Shown here: positions 46,101 through 54,623 of the stretch, one piece after another
Numbering within the stretch: position 1 is the stretch's first letter
How the letters are laid out: each line of letters begins with the position of its first letter
From: Planctomycetota bacterium
GTDB lineage: Bacteria; Planctomycetota; UBA1135; UBA2386
DNA length: 64,000 nt
Direction: 5' to 3'
Assembly (NCBI GenBank): GCA_020638695.1
Contig: JACKIB010000019.1
Coordinates: 1-64,000, forward strand
Program-made: the position numbers and the translations under genes
Notes under the pieces: model-generated
Databases searched by the model: none
Told to the model about the DNA's origin: nothing
The model's input: the letters and a program-made list of their open reading frames with translations, nothing else

Positions 46101-48751
46101 TGTACGACCTCACCGCTGCCGGAGGTTCGGGAGCCTTCGACCTTGCCACTGGCTGGTCTCGTTGTGCCCGCACTCTTCTCCGGCGGCACAGGAGTGGACT
46201 TCCCATCGGGTGTGGGGAGGCCGGCTGGCCCTGGCTCGGTCTTCCCCGCGGGACGCGGTGGGGCGATCCGCAGGCCCATGGTGTGCAGGCTGCCATCCGC
46301 ATCGCGCGCGGCGCGCAGCACCGGTCCATTGACCCGCACTTCGGCGATTTCGATCCCGGCGTCCGCAACCGACACGCCCTCGATCGCGACCTCCTTGAGT
46401 TGCACCGGCGACTCGCTCCCTTCCTGCACGAGCTCGAGGTCGGAGATTCGAGCGCGCGCCTGCAGGCCGCCTGGCGTCTTGCCCGCCGCGACCTTCGCTT
46501 CGATCCGCATCCGCGCGGCACCCTTGGCGAGCTCCGGAGTGATGCCGGCATCCTTCAGGTACGGGGCCAGCGGCATGAGGGAGAGTCCGTCGGCGCGCAG
46601 CTGCAGGTCGACCGCGGCGTCGAGCGGTCCGGGTCGCGTGGTGATCGCGCCGACCGCGCTCAGCTGGCTGGCCAATCCCGTCAGCCCCAGTTCGAGGCTC
46701 AGTGAAGCGAAGTCGGCATCCCCGCCTCTCGGGCCGCCGATCGCCAAGCTGTGGAGCTCGAGGTCGAATCCCCCGGTGGCGAAGTGGGTCGACGGGGTGC
46801 ACGCGGCGTCGTCGAACGACAACGCCAGCCCCTTCCACTGCAGCGAGCCGAGCTCGAAGCGCGCCAGTGCCGGACCTCCGGCCGCGACGGGCGGCGGGGT
46901 CGCAGGTCGCGGCGGTTCGGATGCGGGTGCGGAGGGGGGGTGGGCAGCCGACGCCGAGGCTGCCGTGGTTCGCAAACCCAGCAGGTGGAACGCGCCGTCG
47001 GCCGAACGCCGTACCGGCACCGCGCCGCCTTGCAGTCGGACCGCGCCGATTCGCGTGCGCGCGCCGTCGGCGGCGACGACCACGTCCTGGATCGCGACAT
47101 CGGGTAGCCCCAGGAGCACCTGATCCGCGTCGCGCAACTCCACGTTGGCGATCTTTGCTTCGGCCTGCAGTCCGCCGTTCGGATCGGTCGTGGCGGAGGC
47201 GCGCAAGGAACAGCGCAGCGCGCCGCTGCGCAGCTCCGCGGCGAGTCCGGCGGCCTTCAGGTGGGGTTGCAGGCGTGCCAGGGTGATCGCGTTCCCCTGC
47301 AGCTCGGCTTCGACACTCCGCGTGGCTTGGAACAGCTGCAACCGCGCGGTGGCCCGGAGGTCCTCGAGAACCCCCGGCAGGTGAGCGGTCAGGCGCAGCG
47401 TCGCCGGTTGTGCGACGCCCGGGCTGACGAGGTTATCCAGTGCCAGCTCGTCGAGGCGTAGCTCGAGCGTGGTGTGCGGCGTGACCCCGCGATCGTGGAA
47501 CACCAGTGCGGCGTCGCGCAGCGCCACCGCATCGACCCGCAGCTGCAGCGGCGCAGAACTCGTCTCCGGCGCCGGCGTGGCCGGGGCGGTCGGCGTCGCA
47601 GCAGTCGCAGGAAGTGGGAGGAGATCGATCCCCGCGACCCGTAGCGCACCGTTCGGCAGCCGCATCGCTTGGCCGCGCAGCCGCTCGAACGCGACCTCGG
47701 GAACGTGAACGCCGTCCCCGCCGAGGCCCCGTGCCGCCGCGACGATCGAGCCGATTCCAAAGCACGGTTCCCGGTCCGCGGTCAGTTCGACCCCGGTGAT
47801 CGACAGCCGGACATCGACCGTGCTCGGGTCGGCCGTCGCGCGTTCGGCACGGGCCTCGAGTTTGCCGTGGGCCATCAGGGAGCGCGCATGTGGCGAGAGG
47901 CCCAGGGGACGCAGCCAGCATGCTGCGGCCGGCAGGTGCAGTCCCTCGAGGCCGAGAGCGAACTTCGCTTCCACCTTCTCGGGCTCTTGCCGCACGGTGC
48001 CGTCGATGGTGAAGCCGTCGAGCAGGTCGGGGCCGTGGGCGTGGATCTGCACGCGCGCGGGTCGTTCGCGGTGCCCCAGATCGGTGACCCGCACGTGTGC
48101 TTCGACCCAGGTGTCGACGCGGGGTGCGGTGCTCTCGTCGATCACGTGTACCCGCACGTGCTGGACGCGGATCGCGTCGACCAGCAGCGGCAGGCTGAGG
48201 TCGGCGGGATCCCGCGGTCCCGAGCCGGGCGCGGGTGCGGGCTTCGCGGCGGGGGCCGCGGGTTGCTCCGCCGGTGCGGTGCTCGGTTTCGTCAGCTTGG
48301 CCCACTGCAGCACGCCGTCGGTGCCGCGGTGCAGTTCGACGTCGAGCCCGTCGACCTCCAGGCGGTGGACCCGCAGCTTGCCGGTCAGCAGCGCACTCAT
48401 GTCGACGTCGACTGCTGCGTACTCCAGGCGTGCTAGCAGCGGCTCCGCGGCTGCTCGGTCCTCGCTGCGCGCGTGCAGCGTGAGGTTGGTCAACCGCACC
48501 TCTCCCAGCAGCAGGGCGAGATCGAGATCCTCGTAGCTACAGCGAATACCCTCGCGTGCGGCAACCGCATCGAGAATGCGCGGCAGCGCGAACGGCAGGG
48601 CGACGCGCACCACCACCGCGAGCACGACCACCGCGACGAACGACCGCCACAGCCAGCGGCGCCAACGGCGGCGGCGCGGCGCGGGCACCTGTGCGGGGAC
48701 TGCGGGGGGTGTGGTCTCGGTCGGCTCGGTCTTCTCAGTCGGCTCGGTCAT
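43175..48751 (-). CDS. AsmA/DUF748-like giant envelope protein, 1,858 aa
   Basis: One N-terminal membrane anchor (WLWRSFVAVVVLAVVVRVAL, residues ~26-46) is followed by a very long periplasmic repeat region. DUF748/AsmA-like units recur: LTNLTLHARSEDRAAAEPLL, VDVDMSALLTGKLRVHRLEV, and several VALRGVRVAAQRDAAGALSL-type hairpins, separated by Pro/Ala-rich linkers. Such proteins form long beta-groove bridges that move lipids between the membranes. The C-terminal ~200 residues (LAGEFAETAAAARSYHAVGR and Arg-rich coiled coil) are an addition. ATG 48751 follows GAGGAGG and overlaps the upstream lipoprotein stop as ATGA. Confidence 0.8.
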   Translation of the reverse strand: MTEPTEKTEPTETTPPAVPAQVPAPRRRRWRRWLWRSFVAVVVLAVVVRVALPFALPRILDAVAAREGIRCSYEDLDLALLLGEVRLTNLTLHARSEDRAAAEPLLARLEYAAVDVDMSALLTGKLRVHRLEVDGLDVELHRGTDGVLQWAKLTKPSTAPAEQPAAPAAKPAPAPGSGPRDPADLSLPLLVDAIRVQHVRVHVIDESTAPRVDTWVEAHVRVTDLGHRERPARVQIHAHGPDLLDGFTIDGTVRQEPEKVEAKFALGLEGLHLPAAACWLRPLGLSPHARSLMAHGKLEARAERATADPSTVDVRLSITGVELTADREPCFGIGSIVAAARGLGGDGVHVPEVAFERLRGQAMRLPNGALRVAGIDLLPLPATAATPTAPATPAPETSSAPLQLRVDAVALRDAALVFHDRGVTPHTTLELRLDELALDNLVSPGVAQPATLRLTAHLPGVLEDLRATARLQLFQATRSVEAELQGNAITLARLQPHLKAAGLAAELRSGALRCSLRASATTDPNGGLQAEAKIANVELRDADQVLLGLPDVAIQDVVVAADGARTRIGAVRLQGGAVPVRRSADGAFHLLGLRTTAASASAAHPPSAPASEPPRPATPPPVAAGGPALARFELGSLQWKGLALSFDDAACTPSTHFATGGFDLELHSLAIGGPRGGDADFASLSLELGLTGLASQLSAVGAITTRPGPLDAAVDLQLRADGLSLMPLAPYLKDAGITPELAKGAARMRIEAKVAAGKTPGGLQARARISDLELVQEGSESPVQLKEVAIEGVSVADAGIEIAEVRVNGPVLRAARDADGSLHTMGLRIAPPRPAGKTEPGPAGLPTPDGKSTPVPPEKSAGTTRPASGKVEGSRTSGSGEVVQAPGGQAADGTTQPGKVPAPNPPTKPAPAAATATTVAPASTPFSASLRALRVRGVALHFTDRVKSPAVDAAVHIEIDGDGITTRPGAAEQKVALRAKVDGAVEQFELLGSWTLGNQGLDALAKLRGRGIRPGPFAGYLPDNVQATLRDGRLALDLSAQLRRDGTAQSLRCEATDFSFREGDAEPWVAFTGARVVVPKLDPEAKRLEIDEVALRGVRVAAQRDAAGALSLLGLKITPATAETQPKAKAPPSDTAASAPGGKTGSRTPWDVTLRQLEFEIARLRFHEFGAKEPLDVTMRVFNPEPWTVLGKDPESLAPWILKLQAAATPLVESATVVVRAAPWKPDAKLEAEVGVQGIRGGRLAAALPAVAKQLTLDDLKNGSFTAKLETALRLRRRYPTDIDLQRGFGLELHVHEVALKSAPDGEVLLGLAGVDMQAPSIKPGGAVHIASIEVTKPQGRFWKDAEGMHLAGMTLRPAPNPPKNAAPVKPGPVAPAKSANEPTATAQKPGPEMRVDLLSVQGIDVVYQDKTTKPPVTVPLTELDVEARKLTTKALTEKRQIEFSVSMSGGAVSLPKRYAASSPLAGALTGMGRLISGKSDKVDVEKRPLLDELAVQGRLELFPQPRGRVRTSIQGLELGGLRGLATQSGVNLADGVFDAGVDLRLQGDKGIATRANFVFGSLDVDEAPGGPISSYLKLPAPLQSVVFALRNDAGEIGIPLSVQVRNGDVSAGQIANAAVSTFAQLVAKALAAAPLRAATSVTGLIGLTGGKKDPIASKAQSIAFTAGCASLPGDADSRFRAILAVLSSDDKVVVELRHEFGLEDLQRAEVLANPTTEQARELCERLRRRRTRLAGEFAETAAAARSYHAVGRTAEATAATATLRRLARERGETESALDAVLDLLRPGAERRADRRTKKMALGIGNARLEEIRRRLMELGGKKLADRIEVRGAKLQRTEGKEPGRVRLLPKLRQDRNT

Positions 48752-50154
48752 CGTCCCTGCACCTCCTCTCGCGGCGCCAGCGCCTTGCGGCGGTCGGCCT
48801 TCGGCGCCAGCGGGTCGTAGCCCTTGGGCGCTTGTCCGCGCAGCTTCAACCAATCGAACGCGCGCACCCGACTCGAGGGGTCGGTGCTGTCCAAGGCGTC
48901 GAGGTTCTCCTGCACGATCGCCCGCTGCAGCGCCGCCCGGTCGTTGCAGCGGGGCAACAGTGTGCTCATTGCGCCTGGCAACAGTCCGGCCTCGCCGGCG
49001 TGGTGCGCCATCAGCGCCATGAGCTGCGGCGGCAGGCCGTCACCGTCGAGACCTTTCGCGAGGATCGCGAACGCCGATTTTTCGAGCTTCCAACCGAGCT
49101 CTGCCTGGCCGGCATCCTTGGTGCCCGCGGCGCCGGTGGTCGCGATCCAGGCCGCCAGGGTCGGGTCGTCGGCGATCAAGCTGAGGTCCAGGGCCAGGGG
49201 TGCTTCCACCGTGCCGGCGAGGAACACCAGGCTGGCGCGGTGGTGGTGCGCGAGGTCGAGGTTCGCCAAGGTGGTGCGTAGCGTGAGCGCGGCCGCCGCG
49301 ACGCCGTCCACCGGGGCCGCGCCGCGCTTGGCCGCTGCCGCGGTTCCGGTGATCTCGGCCCGGCAGCGTGCGAGGTCCGCCTCGGACGGCCGGCTCTTCT
49401 GCCGCTGCACCGACAGGGTCGCGACGAAACCGCGGCCGGATCCCTCGCCGAAAGGTGACGGGAAGGCGAGCACCAGCGGCGCGCCGTCGACCTGTGGTGC
49501 CTGGTCGACCACCACGATCTGTCGGCGACGCTCGAACGCGGGGGTATCCGCCGCCTTCGGCTCCCACGGCGTGGTGTCTTCGATCTCGAGTGCGAGCGAC
49601 AGGGCCTCTCCTCGGTCACGCGAGACCAGCACCACCACCCGCTGCCGTGCCCTGCCCGCGGGCGCCCCCGGGTGGCGCACCTGTCCATCGACGAAGCACG
49701 CCACCGTCGCGCCCGCCGGCAGCCAGCCGTGCAGGGGCTCCAGGGCGACGGTCGAAGTCGCGTCGCCGGAAGCGACCCGCGCCGCGACGTGTCGCGCCGC
49801 GGTGCCGGTGCCGAGCTGCGCGCCGCTGGCGAGCGCCGCGACCGGGAGCAGCGGGTCGTCGCTGCGGGCCGCGACCACCAGGCGGGTGTGGGAGGCCAAC
49901 GGAGTCAGCTCGGAATCGCCGAGCGTGCGCACGTAGTGGATGCGGCACTCGACGCGGAATGCGGCACCCAAGTCGATCCTGGTGCTGCCACCGCGGTTGC
50001 CGGTCAGCACGGTGCCGGCGAAGTGTCGGACCCCGAGAGTCAGCGGCGGTGCGGCGAGTGGTTGCGGGGGCGGGGGCGCTGCGCAGCCGGTCACCAGCAG
50101 CGCGGCGAGGAGTCGTGGAAGTCGGTGCGTGTCGGAAGTCACGGGACGTCGCAT
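48748..50154 (-). CDS. Lipoprotein, 468 aa, coupled to the AsmA-like gene
   Basis: The signal peptide ends in a lipobox (RLLAALLVTGCAAPPPP), so ATG 50154 is chosen over ATG 50208. The mature protein is mostly beta-rich (VRHFAGTVLTGNRGGSTRID, RQRVVVLVSRDRGEALSLAL), with a helical C-terminal third (LPPQLMALMAHHAGEAGLLP). I do not recognise a family. The stop codon overlaps the AsmA-like start as ATGA. The tight coupling suggests it works with that protein, perhaps at the outer membrane. Confidence 0.7.
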   Translation of the reverse strand: MRRPVTSDTHRLPRLLAALLVTGCAAPPPPQPLAAPPLTLGVRHFAGTVLTGNRGGSTRIDLGAAFRVECRIHYVRTLGDSELTPLASHTRLVVAARSDDPLLPVAALASGAQLGTGTAARHVAARVASGDATSTVALEPLHGWLPAGATVACFVDGQVRHPGAPAGRARQRVVVLVSRDRGEALSLALEIEDTTPWEPKAADTPAFERRRQIVVVDQAPQVDGAPLVLAFPSPFGEGSGRGFVATLSVQRQKSRPSEADLARCRAEITGTAAAAKRGAAPVDGVAAAALTLRTTLANLDLAHHHRASLVFLAGTVEAPLALDLSLIADDPTLAAWIATTGAAGTKDAGQAELGWKLEKSAFAILAKGLDGDGLPPQLMALMAHHAGEAGLLPGAMSTLLPRCNDRAALQRAIVQENLDALDSTDPSSRVRAFDWLKLRGQAPKGYDPLAPKADRRKALAPREEVQGR

Positions 50155-50258
50155 CTTCGCACGGCGCGGGTCCGGAATCACAGAGATCCGTGAACCTCGC
50201 GGGACCACCGGGCCGAGCGATCGATGGTGTCACACGGCGCTTGGGGCATGATGGCCGT

Positions 50259-51548
50259 ATGCCGGTCGAGCACGCTTGGCTCCGCGATGGGCTGCCGTAC
50301 CTCCGCAGGGTGCGCGATCACTTCAAGTGTCGCGAACCGGAGCTCTGGGCGTGGTTCCGCGACCGCGGTTCTCCGGACGCATTGCGCGAGCGAGTGCGCC
50401 TCGAACTCCTCAAGTCGGCGTTCCGACTCGACCGCGCCGATCACGAAGCCACCTACCGAACCACCGACGAGGCCGCGGCTGCACTCGGCGTTGCCGCGCC
50501 GGTCACCCTGTACCAGGCGCAGGGTGGCGAGAGCATGAACGCGGGGCTGCAGTTCGTGCCGGGGGAAGCGCACGTGGTGCTGATCGGTCCGGTGGTGACC
50601 CGGCTGCAGCCGACCGAGCTGCGTGCGCTGCTGGGCCACGAGTTGGCGCACTTCGTGCTCCTGGGGATCGAGGACGGTGAGCTGTTCACCGCGCGTTCGA
50701 TCCTCGAAGCGCTGGTCAACCGAGTCGACGCAGACCCCGCGCACCAGAGCACGCGACGCCGCTTCGCGCTACACGAAGAGTGCTACTGTGATCGGGGTGC
50801 GCTGCTGGCCGCAGGTGGCCCACTGCCGGTGATCGCGATGCTGCAGAAGGTCCTCACCGGGCTCGCCGAGGCCACGCCGGAGAGCTACGTGCGCCAGGTC
50901 GCCGAGGTGTTCGCGGCGGGGCGCGTCGCGAGTGACGGTGCCAGCCATCCGGAGCCGTTCGTGCGGACCCACGCCCTGATGCGGTTTGCCGAGTCCGGGG
51001 ACGCCGCCGATGCCGAACTCGCGGTGATCCTCACCGGCGGATGCCGATTCGACCAGCTCGATCTCCTGGACCAGGAGTGGCTCACCGCACTGACGCGCAC
51101 CTGGATCGAGTCGCTGCTCACCGGTGGCGAGCCGACCGCGGGGCAGCTGGCCCAGGCGCGCGCCTACTTCGAGGACTTCACGCTCGGCGACTCCTCGGGC
51201 GTGGGGCGGCATCCCGAGGTGGACATTCGCAGCGCGTTGCGCAGTTGGATCGGCGCGCTCGAGGACGGCAAGCTGCGTGATTACCTGTGCTACGTGGCAT
51301 TGGACCTCGCCGGAGCGGACCGGGAGGAAATCGAATCGGTGTTGTGCCGCGGGATGGTGCTCTGCAGGGACCTGGGCTGGGATGGCCGCCTGGCGGAGCT
51401 GGCGGCTGGCGAACTCGGCATCGGCAAGCGCGATCTCGCGAGGTTGCGCGACACGGTCGAGCGGCTCCGGAGCGAGGAAACCGGGCCCGGCGAGTGCATG
51501 GCACAGGATGAGCCACACGGCGGGACCGGGTCTGTCGACGGGGTGTGA
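50259..51548 (+). CDS. M48-type zinc metalloprotease
   Basis: A 429-aa protein without signal peptide or membrane helices. HELAH at 127-131 (LLGHELAHFVLLG) is the zinc site. HEECYCDRGALLA (E173/E174) supplies the third ligand and the adjacent DR seen in M48 peptidases. The upstream stretch NAGLQFVPGEAHVVLIGPVV matches the edge strand of the catalytic domain. The C-terminal half is helical and may be a regulatory cap. It is transcribed divergently from the lipoprotein-AsmA pair. The substrate is unknown. Confidence 0.85.
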   Translation: MPVEHAWLRDGLPYLRRVRDHFKCREPELWAWFRDRGSPDALRERVRLELLKSAFRLDRADHEATYRTTDEAAAALGVAAPVTLYQAQGGESMNAGLQFVPGEAHVVLIGPVVTRLQPTELRALLGHELAHFVLLGIEDGELFTARSILEALVNRVDADPAHQSTRRRFALHEECYCDRGALLAAGGPLPVIAMLQKVLTGLAEATPESYVRQVAEVFAAGRVASDGASHPEPFVRTHALMRFAESGDAADAELAVILTGGCRFDQLDLLDQEWLTALTRTWIESLLTGGEPTAGQLAQARAYFEDFTLGDSSGVGRHPEVDIRSALRSWIGALEDGKLRDYLCYVALDLAGADREEIESVLCRGMVLCRDLGWDGRLAELAAGELGIGKRDLARLRDTVERLRSEETGPGECMAQDEPHGGTGSVDGV

Positions 51549-51690
51549 GGCGCGATTATTTGTCACCTTGGGGGGGCGCCAAGGATCTTCACACCCGATT
51601 GGCCTTGCTGGGAGCGACCCAGCGGCCCGCCCCTCGATCGAGGCGTCGCAACGCCGTCCTCACCTCCTGACGCGACCTGACACAAGGCAA

Positions 51691-53562
51691 ATGCGAAGCT
51701 CCATTACCTTGACTCTCGCCGTAACCGCCCTCACTGCCGGTGTGTTGTCCGCCCAAGACGCTGCCATGATCCGCGGCCTCGGGTGGCGCACCGAGGCGCT
51801 GTTCACCTTCGGCAGCACGGTCGGGAACTTCACGCCCACCGGCGTTCCGGACGGCACCGGCCTCTTCCCGGCCCGCGACGCGCGCGCCCTGCTGCTGGTC
51901 AACAGCGAACTCGGCGAAGGCGCGGGCTACGCCTACAAGCTGGCCAACGGCACCGAGCTGGTGGGCGCGCGAGTCCATGGGTTCCTCATCTCCCGTCAAC
52001 CCGGACGCGGTGCCGTGGTGCACGCCGTCAACGTCGCCTACGACACGGTGTACGACCGTCAGGGTGCGATCGTCACCGACCCCAAGCAGATCAACGAGAC
52101 CGGCACCGGCAAGAACGGCTTCGCCCGCTTCTGCTCGGCCACCGGCGTGCAGGCCGGATCCTACGGGTTCGTCGACGACATTCTGTTCGCCAATGAGGAG
52201 GGCCGCCGCCCGTTGTTGCAGCACGGCGGCACGGTGTGGGCACTCGACGTGCGCAATCGCGCGCTGTGGGCCTGCCCGATGCTCGGTCGCGGAGCTTGGG
52301 AGAACGTGACCCCGCTCGCCGCCGACGACCACAATACCGTCGCGCTCCTGTTGGGCGCCGACACCATCGGCTCGCCGATGTTCCTGTACGTCGGCACCAA
52401 GAGCGCCCGCGGCACGTTCCTGGAGCGCAACGGCCTGGCCAACGGCAAGATGTACGTGTGGGTGGCGGACAACGGTGATTCCACGCCGGATCAGTTCAAC
52501 ACCGTCGGCAGCACCCGTACCGGCAAGTTCGTCGAGATCGCGGTTCGGGACACCGCCAAAGCCGGCCAGCCCGGGTACGACTCGGTTGGCTACCTCGACG
52601 ACGACACACTGCGCATCTACGCGACCGGGACGCTGAAGGCCTTCCAGTTCTCGCGTCCGGAGGATCTGCACGTCAACCCCCGCAACGGCACCCAGGTGGT
52701 CTTCGCCTCGACCGGCCACGGTCAGCAGTACCCGAAGGACAACTGGGGCACGCTGTACATCATCGACGTCACCCTCGCCCCGACCGGCCACACCGGCAAG
52801 TTCGAGATCGTCCACGACGCCGATGGCCTGCCCGCTCCGGACCTGGGGATCCGCAGCCCGGACAACGTGGTGTGGGCGCACGACGGCTACATCTACGTGC
52901 AGGAAGACCGCTCGACCTCGCTGTTCGGGGCGGTGAGCAAGATGGACGCCTCGGTGTGGCAGCTCGATCCGGCGACCAAGGCCTACACCCGCATCGGTGT
53001 GGCGAACACGTCCGTGCTGCTGCCGGCCGGCGTCACCGACTCGGGCAAGGGTGTGCTCGGCTTCTGGGAGACCTCCGGCATCATCGACGTGAGCGGCATG
53101 CTGCCGACCCGCCGCGGTGAGACCCTGCTGCTCGCCACCGTGCAGGCGCACGGGATCAGCGATGGCGGAGTCGCCGCGGCCAACCTCGTCGAGGGTGGCC
53201 AGCTGGTGTTCTTGTCCAACATGGGCATCGACCACGGGATCGAGTGCAAGGAGACGAGCACCACCAGCACGACGCTGACTGCCTACGTCACCAACGGCAC
53301 CGCCAACAACATGTACGCCCTCGCGCTGGCCGGGCTGAACGTCGGCAAGGCGCCGAACGGCTGGTTCTTCGGCATCGACATCACCTTCCCCGAGTTCGCC
53401 GCGATCCAGTTCGGCACTCTGGACGGCAAGGGTGATGGCAGCTTCTCCTACACCCTGCCGGGCAGCTGCCCGCTCGGCTTCGACTTCGACGCCGTGGTGA
53501 TCGAGGTGGGCTCGAACGGCACTCCGGTGCAGTCGGGTCCGGCGGTCACGCACCGCCTGTAG
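51691..53562 (+). CDS. PhoX-like (DUF839) secreted protein, 623 aa
   Basis: Signal peptide LTLAVTALTAGVLSAQ. The beta-propeller of PhoX/DUF839 proteins can be followed: LFANEEGRRPLL, AADDHNTVALLLGADTIGSP, FSRPEDLHVNPRNGTQVVFA, and LGIRSPDNVVWAHDGYIYVQ then ED. Those acidic and Arg residues are the usual calcium/iron ligands of the phosphatase. The C-terminal ~100 residues are an extra beta-domain. It probably hydrolyses phosphate esters outside the cytoplasm, but not every active-site residue could be checked. Confidence 0.75.
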   Translation: MRSSITLTLAVTALTAGVLSAQDAAMIRGLGWRTEALFTFGSTVGNFTPTGVPDGTGLFPARDARALLLVNSELGEGAGYAYKLANGTELVGARVHGFLISRQPGRGAVVHAVNVAYDTVYDRQGAIVTDPKQINETGTGKNGFARFCSATGVQAGSYGFVDDILFANEEGRRPLLQHGGTVWALDVRNRALWACPMLGRGAWENVTPLAADDHNTVALLLGADTIGSPMFLYVGTKSARGTFLERNGLANGKMYVWVADNGDSTPDQFNTVGSTRTGKFVEIAVRDTAKAGQPGYDSVGYLDDDTLRIYATGTLKAFQFSRPEDLHVNPRNGTQVVFASTGHGQQYPKDNWGTLYIIDVTLAPTGHTGKFEIVHDADGLPAPDLGIRSPDNVVWAHDGYIYVQEDRSTSLFGAVSKMDASVWQLDPATKAYTRIGVANTSVLLPAGVTDSGKGVLGFWETSGIIDVSGMLPTRRGETLLLATVQAHGISDGGVAAANLVEGGQLVFLSNMGIDHGIECKETSTTSTTLTAYVTNGTANNMYALALAGLNVGKAPNGWFFGIDITFPEFAAIQFGTLDGKGDGSFSYTLPGSCPLGFDFDAVVIEVGSNGTPVQSGPAVTHRL

Positions 53563-53605
53563 GCGCGAGTCGGATCGCGAAGCGCTGCTGTGTGCTTCGT
53601 TCGTC

Positions 53606-53631
53606 GCGACCCCGGGGTACTCCGGGGTCGC
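53606..53631. terminator. Strong hairpin between convergent genes
   Basis: GCGACCCCGG pairs perfectly with CCGGGGTCGC around the loop GGTACT. It lies between the PhoX-like gene (plus) and the multihaem cytochrome gene (minus) and could stop transcription in both directions. There is no long U-run. Confidence 0.6.
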
Positions 53632-53648
53632 GTCGTTCGACCCGCGAG

Positions 53649-54623
53649 TCAGCCGGTACTCGACCACGAGCCGATGCGGAACGAGCTCTCGATCGGCAGC
53701 AACGGCAGTGGTTTGAACAGCAGCTCGACTGTCGCGCCGGTCGCCCCGCCAGGCAGCGGAAAGCGCAGTACCCGAACTTCGTCGGGTTCCAAGCGGTTGT
53801 CCGGTCGATCCTCGCCCTTGTGCGAACGACGCAGCAACGCGTGGGCGGGATCGGTTGGCGCGGGTGCGCCGGTGAACGTCACCTGCACCAGAAACGACCG
53901 CGACGGGATCTCGCCCGGGAACTTGTGCCCACAACGGTTTCGCAGCTCGACGTGCACGACGCCGTTCTCCAGCCAGCAGCGCCAGCCGACCGCGCGCCGC
54001 ACGAAATCCGCGTTGAAGCCGCCGTTCGGTCCGTGGCTGCGGCCGCGCCGGTGCTCGGTCGGCTGCATGTGGCAATCGACGCACCGCACTCGGGTGGCGA
54101 ACGCATCGGAGCGGTAGTAGTCCTGGAAGGCTTGGTGGGTCGGCTCGTGGCACGGGAAGCACATCTCGGCGCGTTGCAGCCGCGGCTCGCGGCGCGGTTT
54201 GCACGGAGCATTCTCGATGGTGCGCGTCGCCGCGACGCCGCCGCCCTTGGCGCGGTCCAGGCCGTGGCACGACAGGCAGTGCACACCGTCGTCGTGGTTG
54301 AAGTCACGGAACGCGGGCGCCCGGTCGAGGCCGGTCGGCAGCACGGGTTGCGGGCTGTGGCAGGGCCGGCACTCGAGCTTGGCGAACTCCTTGGTCGCGG
54401 TCTGGACGTTCTGGTTGTTCCACGCGCCATGGTGCAGGCTCTTCGCCCATTCGTCGTACACCTCGGCGTGGCAGCCGCCACAGGCGGTGAGCGACGGCAA
54501 GTCGATACGCTCCCAGATCGGGCGTTCGGGGCTCGGGGTCGTTCCGAGTACCGCGCAACTCGGTGGCAACAGGGCGAACGCGGCGCCGGCCGCCAGCCCG
54601 GCTACCAGGCGAACCACGCTCAT
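53649..54623 (-). CDS. Five-haem cytochrome c, cytochrome c-554-like
   Basis: A 324-aa protein with an N-terminal signal (VRLVAGLAAGAAFALLPPSC). Five CxxCH haem sites are seen: CGGCH, CRPCH, CLSCH, CFPCH and CVDCH. The spacing and the motifs TACGGCHAEVYDEWAKSLHH and GVHCLSCHG resemble the cytochrome c-554 / multihaem family that carries electrons in nitrogen and metal respiration. The C-terminal ~120 residues are a beta-rich domain with RCGHKFPGEIPSRSF. Its ATG overlaps the stop of the HEAT-repeat gene as TGATG, so the two are coupled. Confidence 0.88.
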   Translation of the reverse strand: MSVVRLVAGLAAGAAFALLPPSCAVLGTTPSPERPIWERIDLPSLTACGGCHAEVYDEWAKSLHHGAWNNQNVQTATKEFAKLECRPCHSPQPVLPTGLDRAPAFRDFNHDDGVHCLSCHGLDRAKGGGVAATRTIENAPCKPRREPRLQRAEMCFPCHEPTHQAFQDYYRSDAFATRVRCVDCHMQPTEHRRGRSHGPNGGFNADFVRRAVGWRCWLENGVVHVELRNRCGHKFPGEIPSRSFLVQVTFTGAPAPTDPAHALLRRSHKGEDRPDNRLEPDEVRVLRFPLPGGATGATVELLFKPLPLLPIESSFRIGSWSSTG

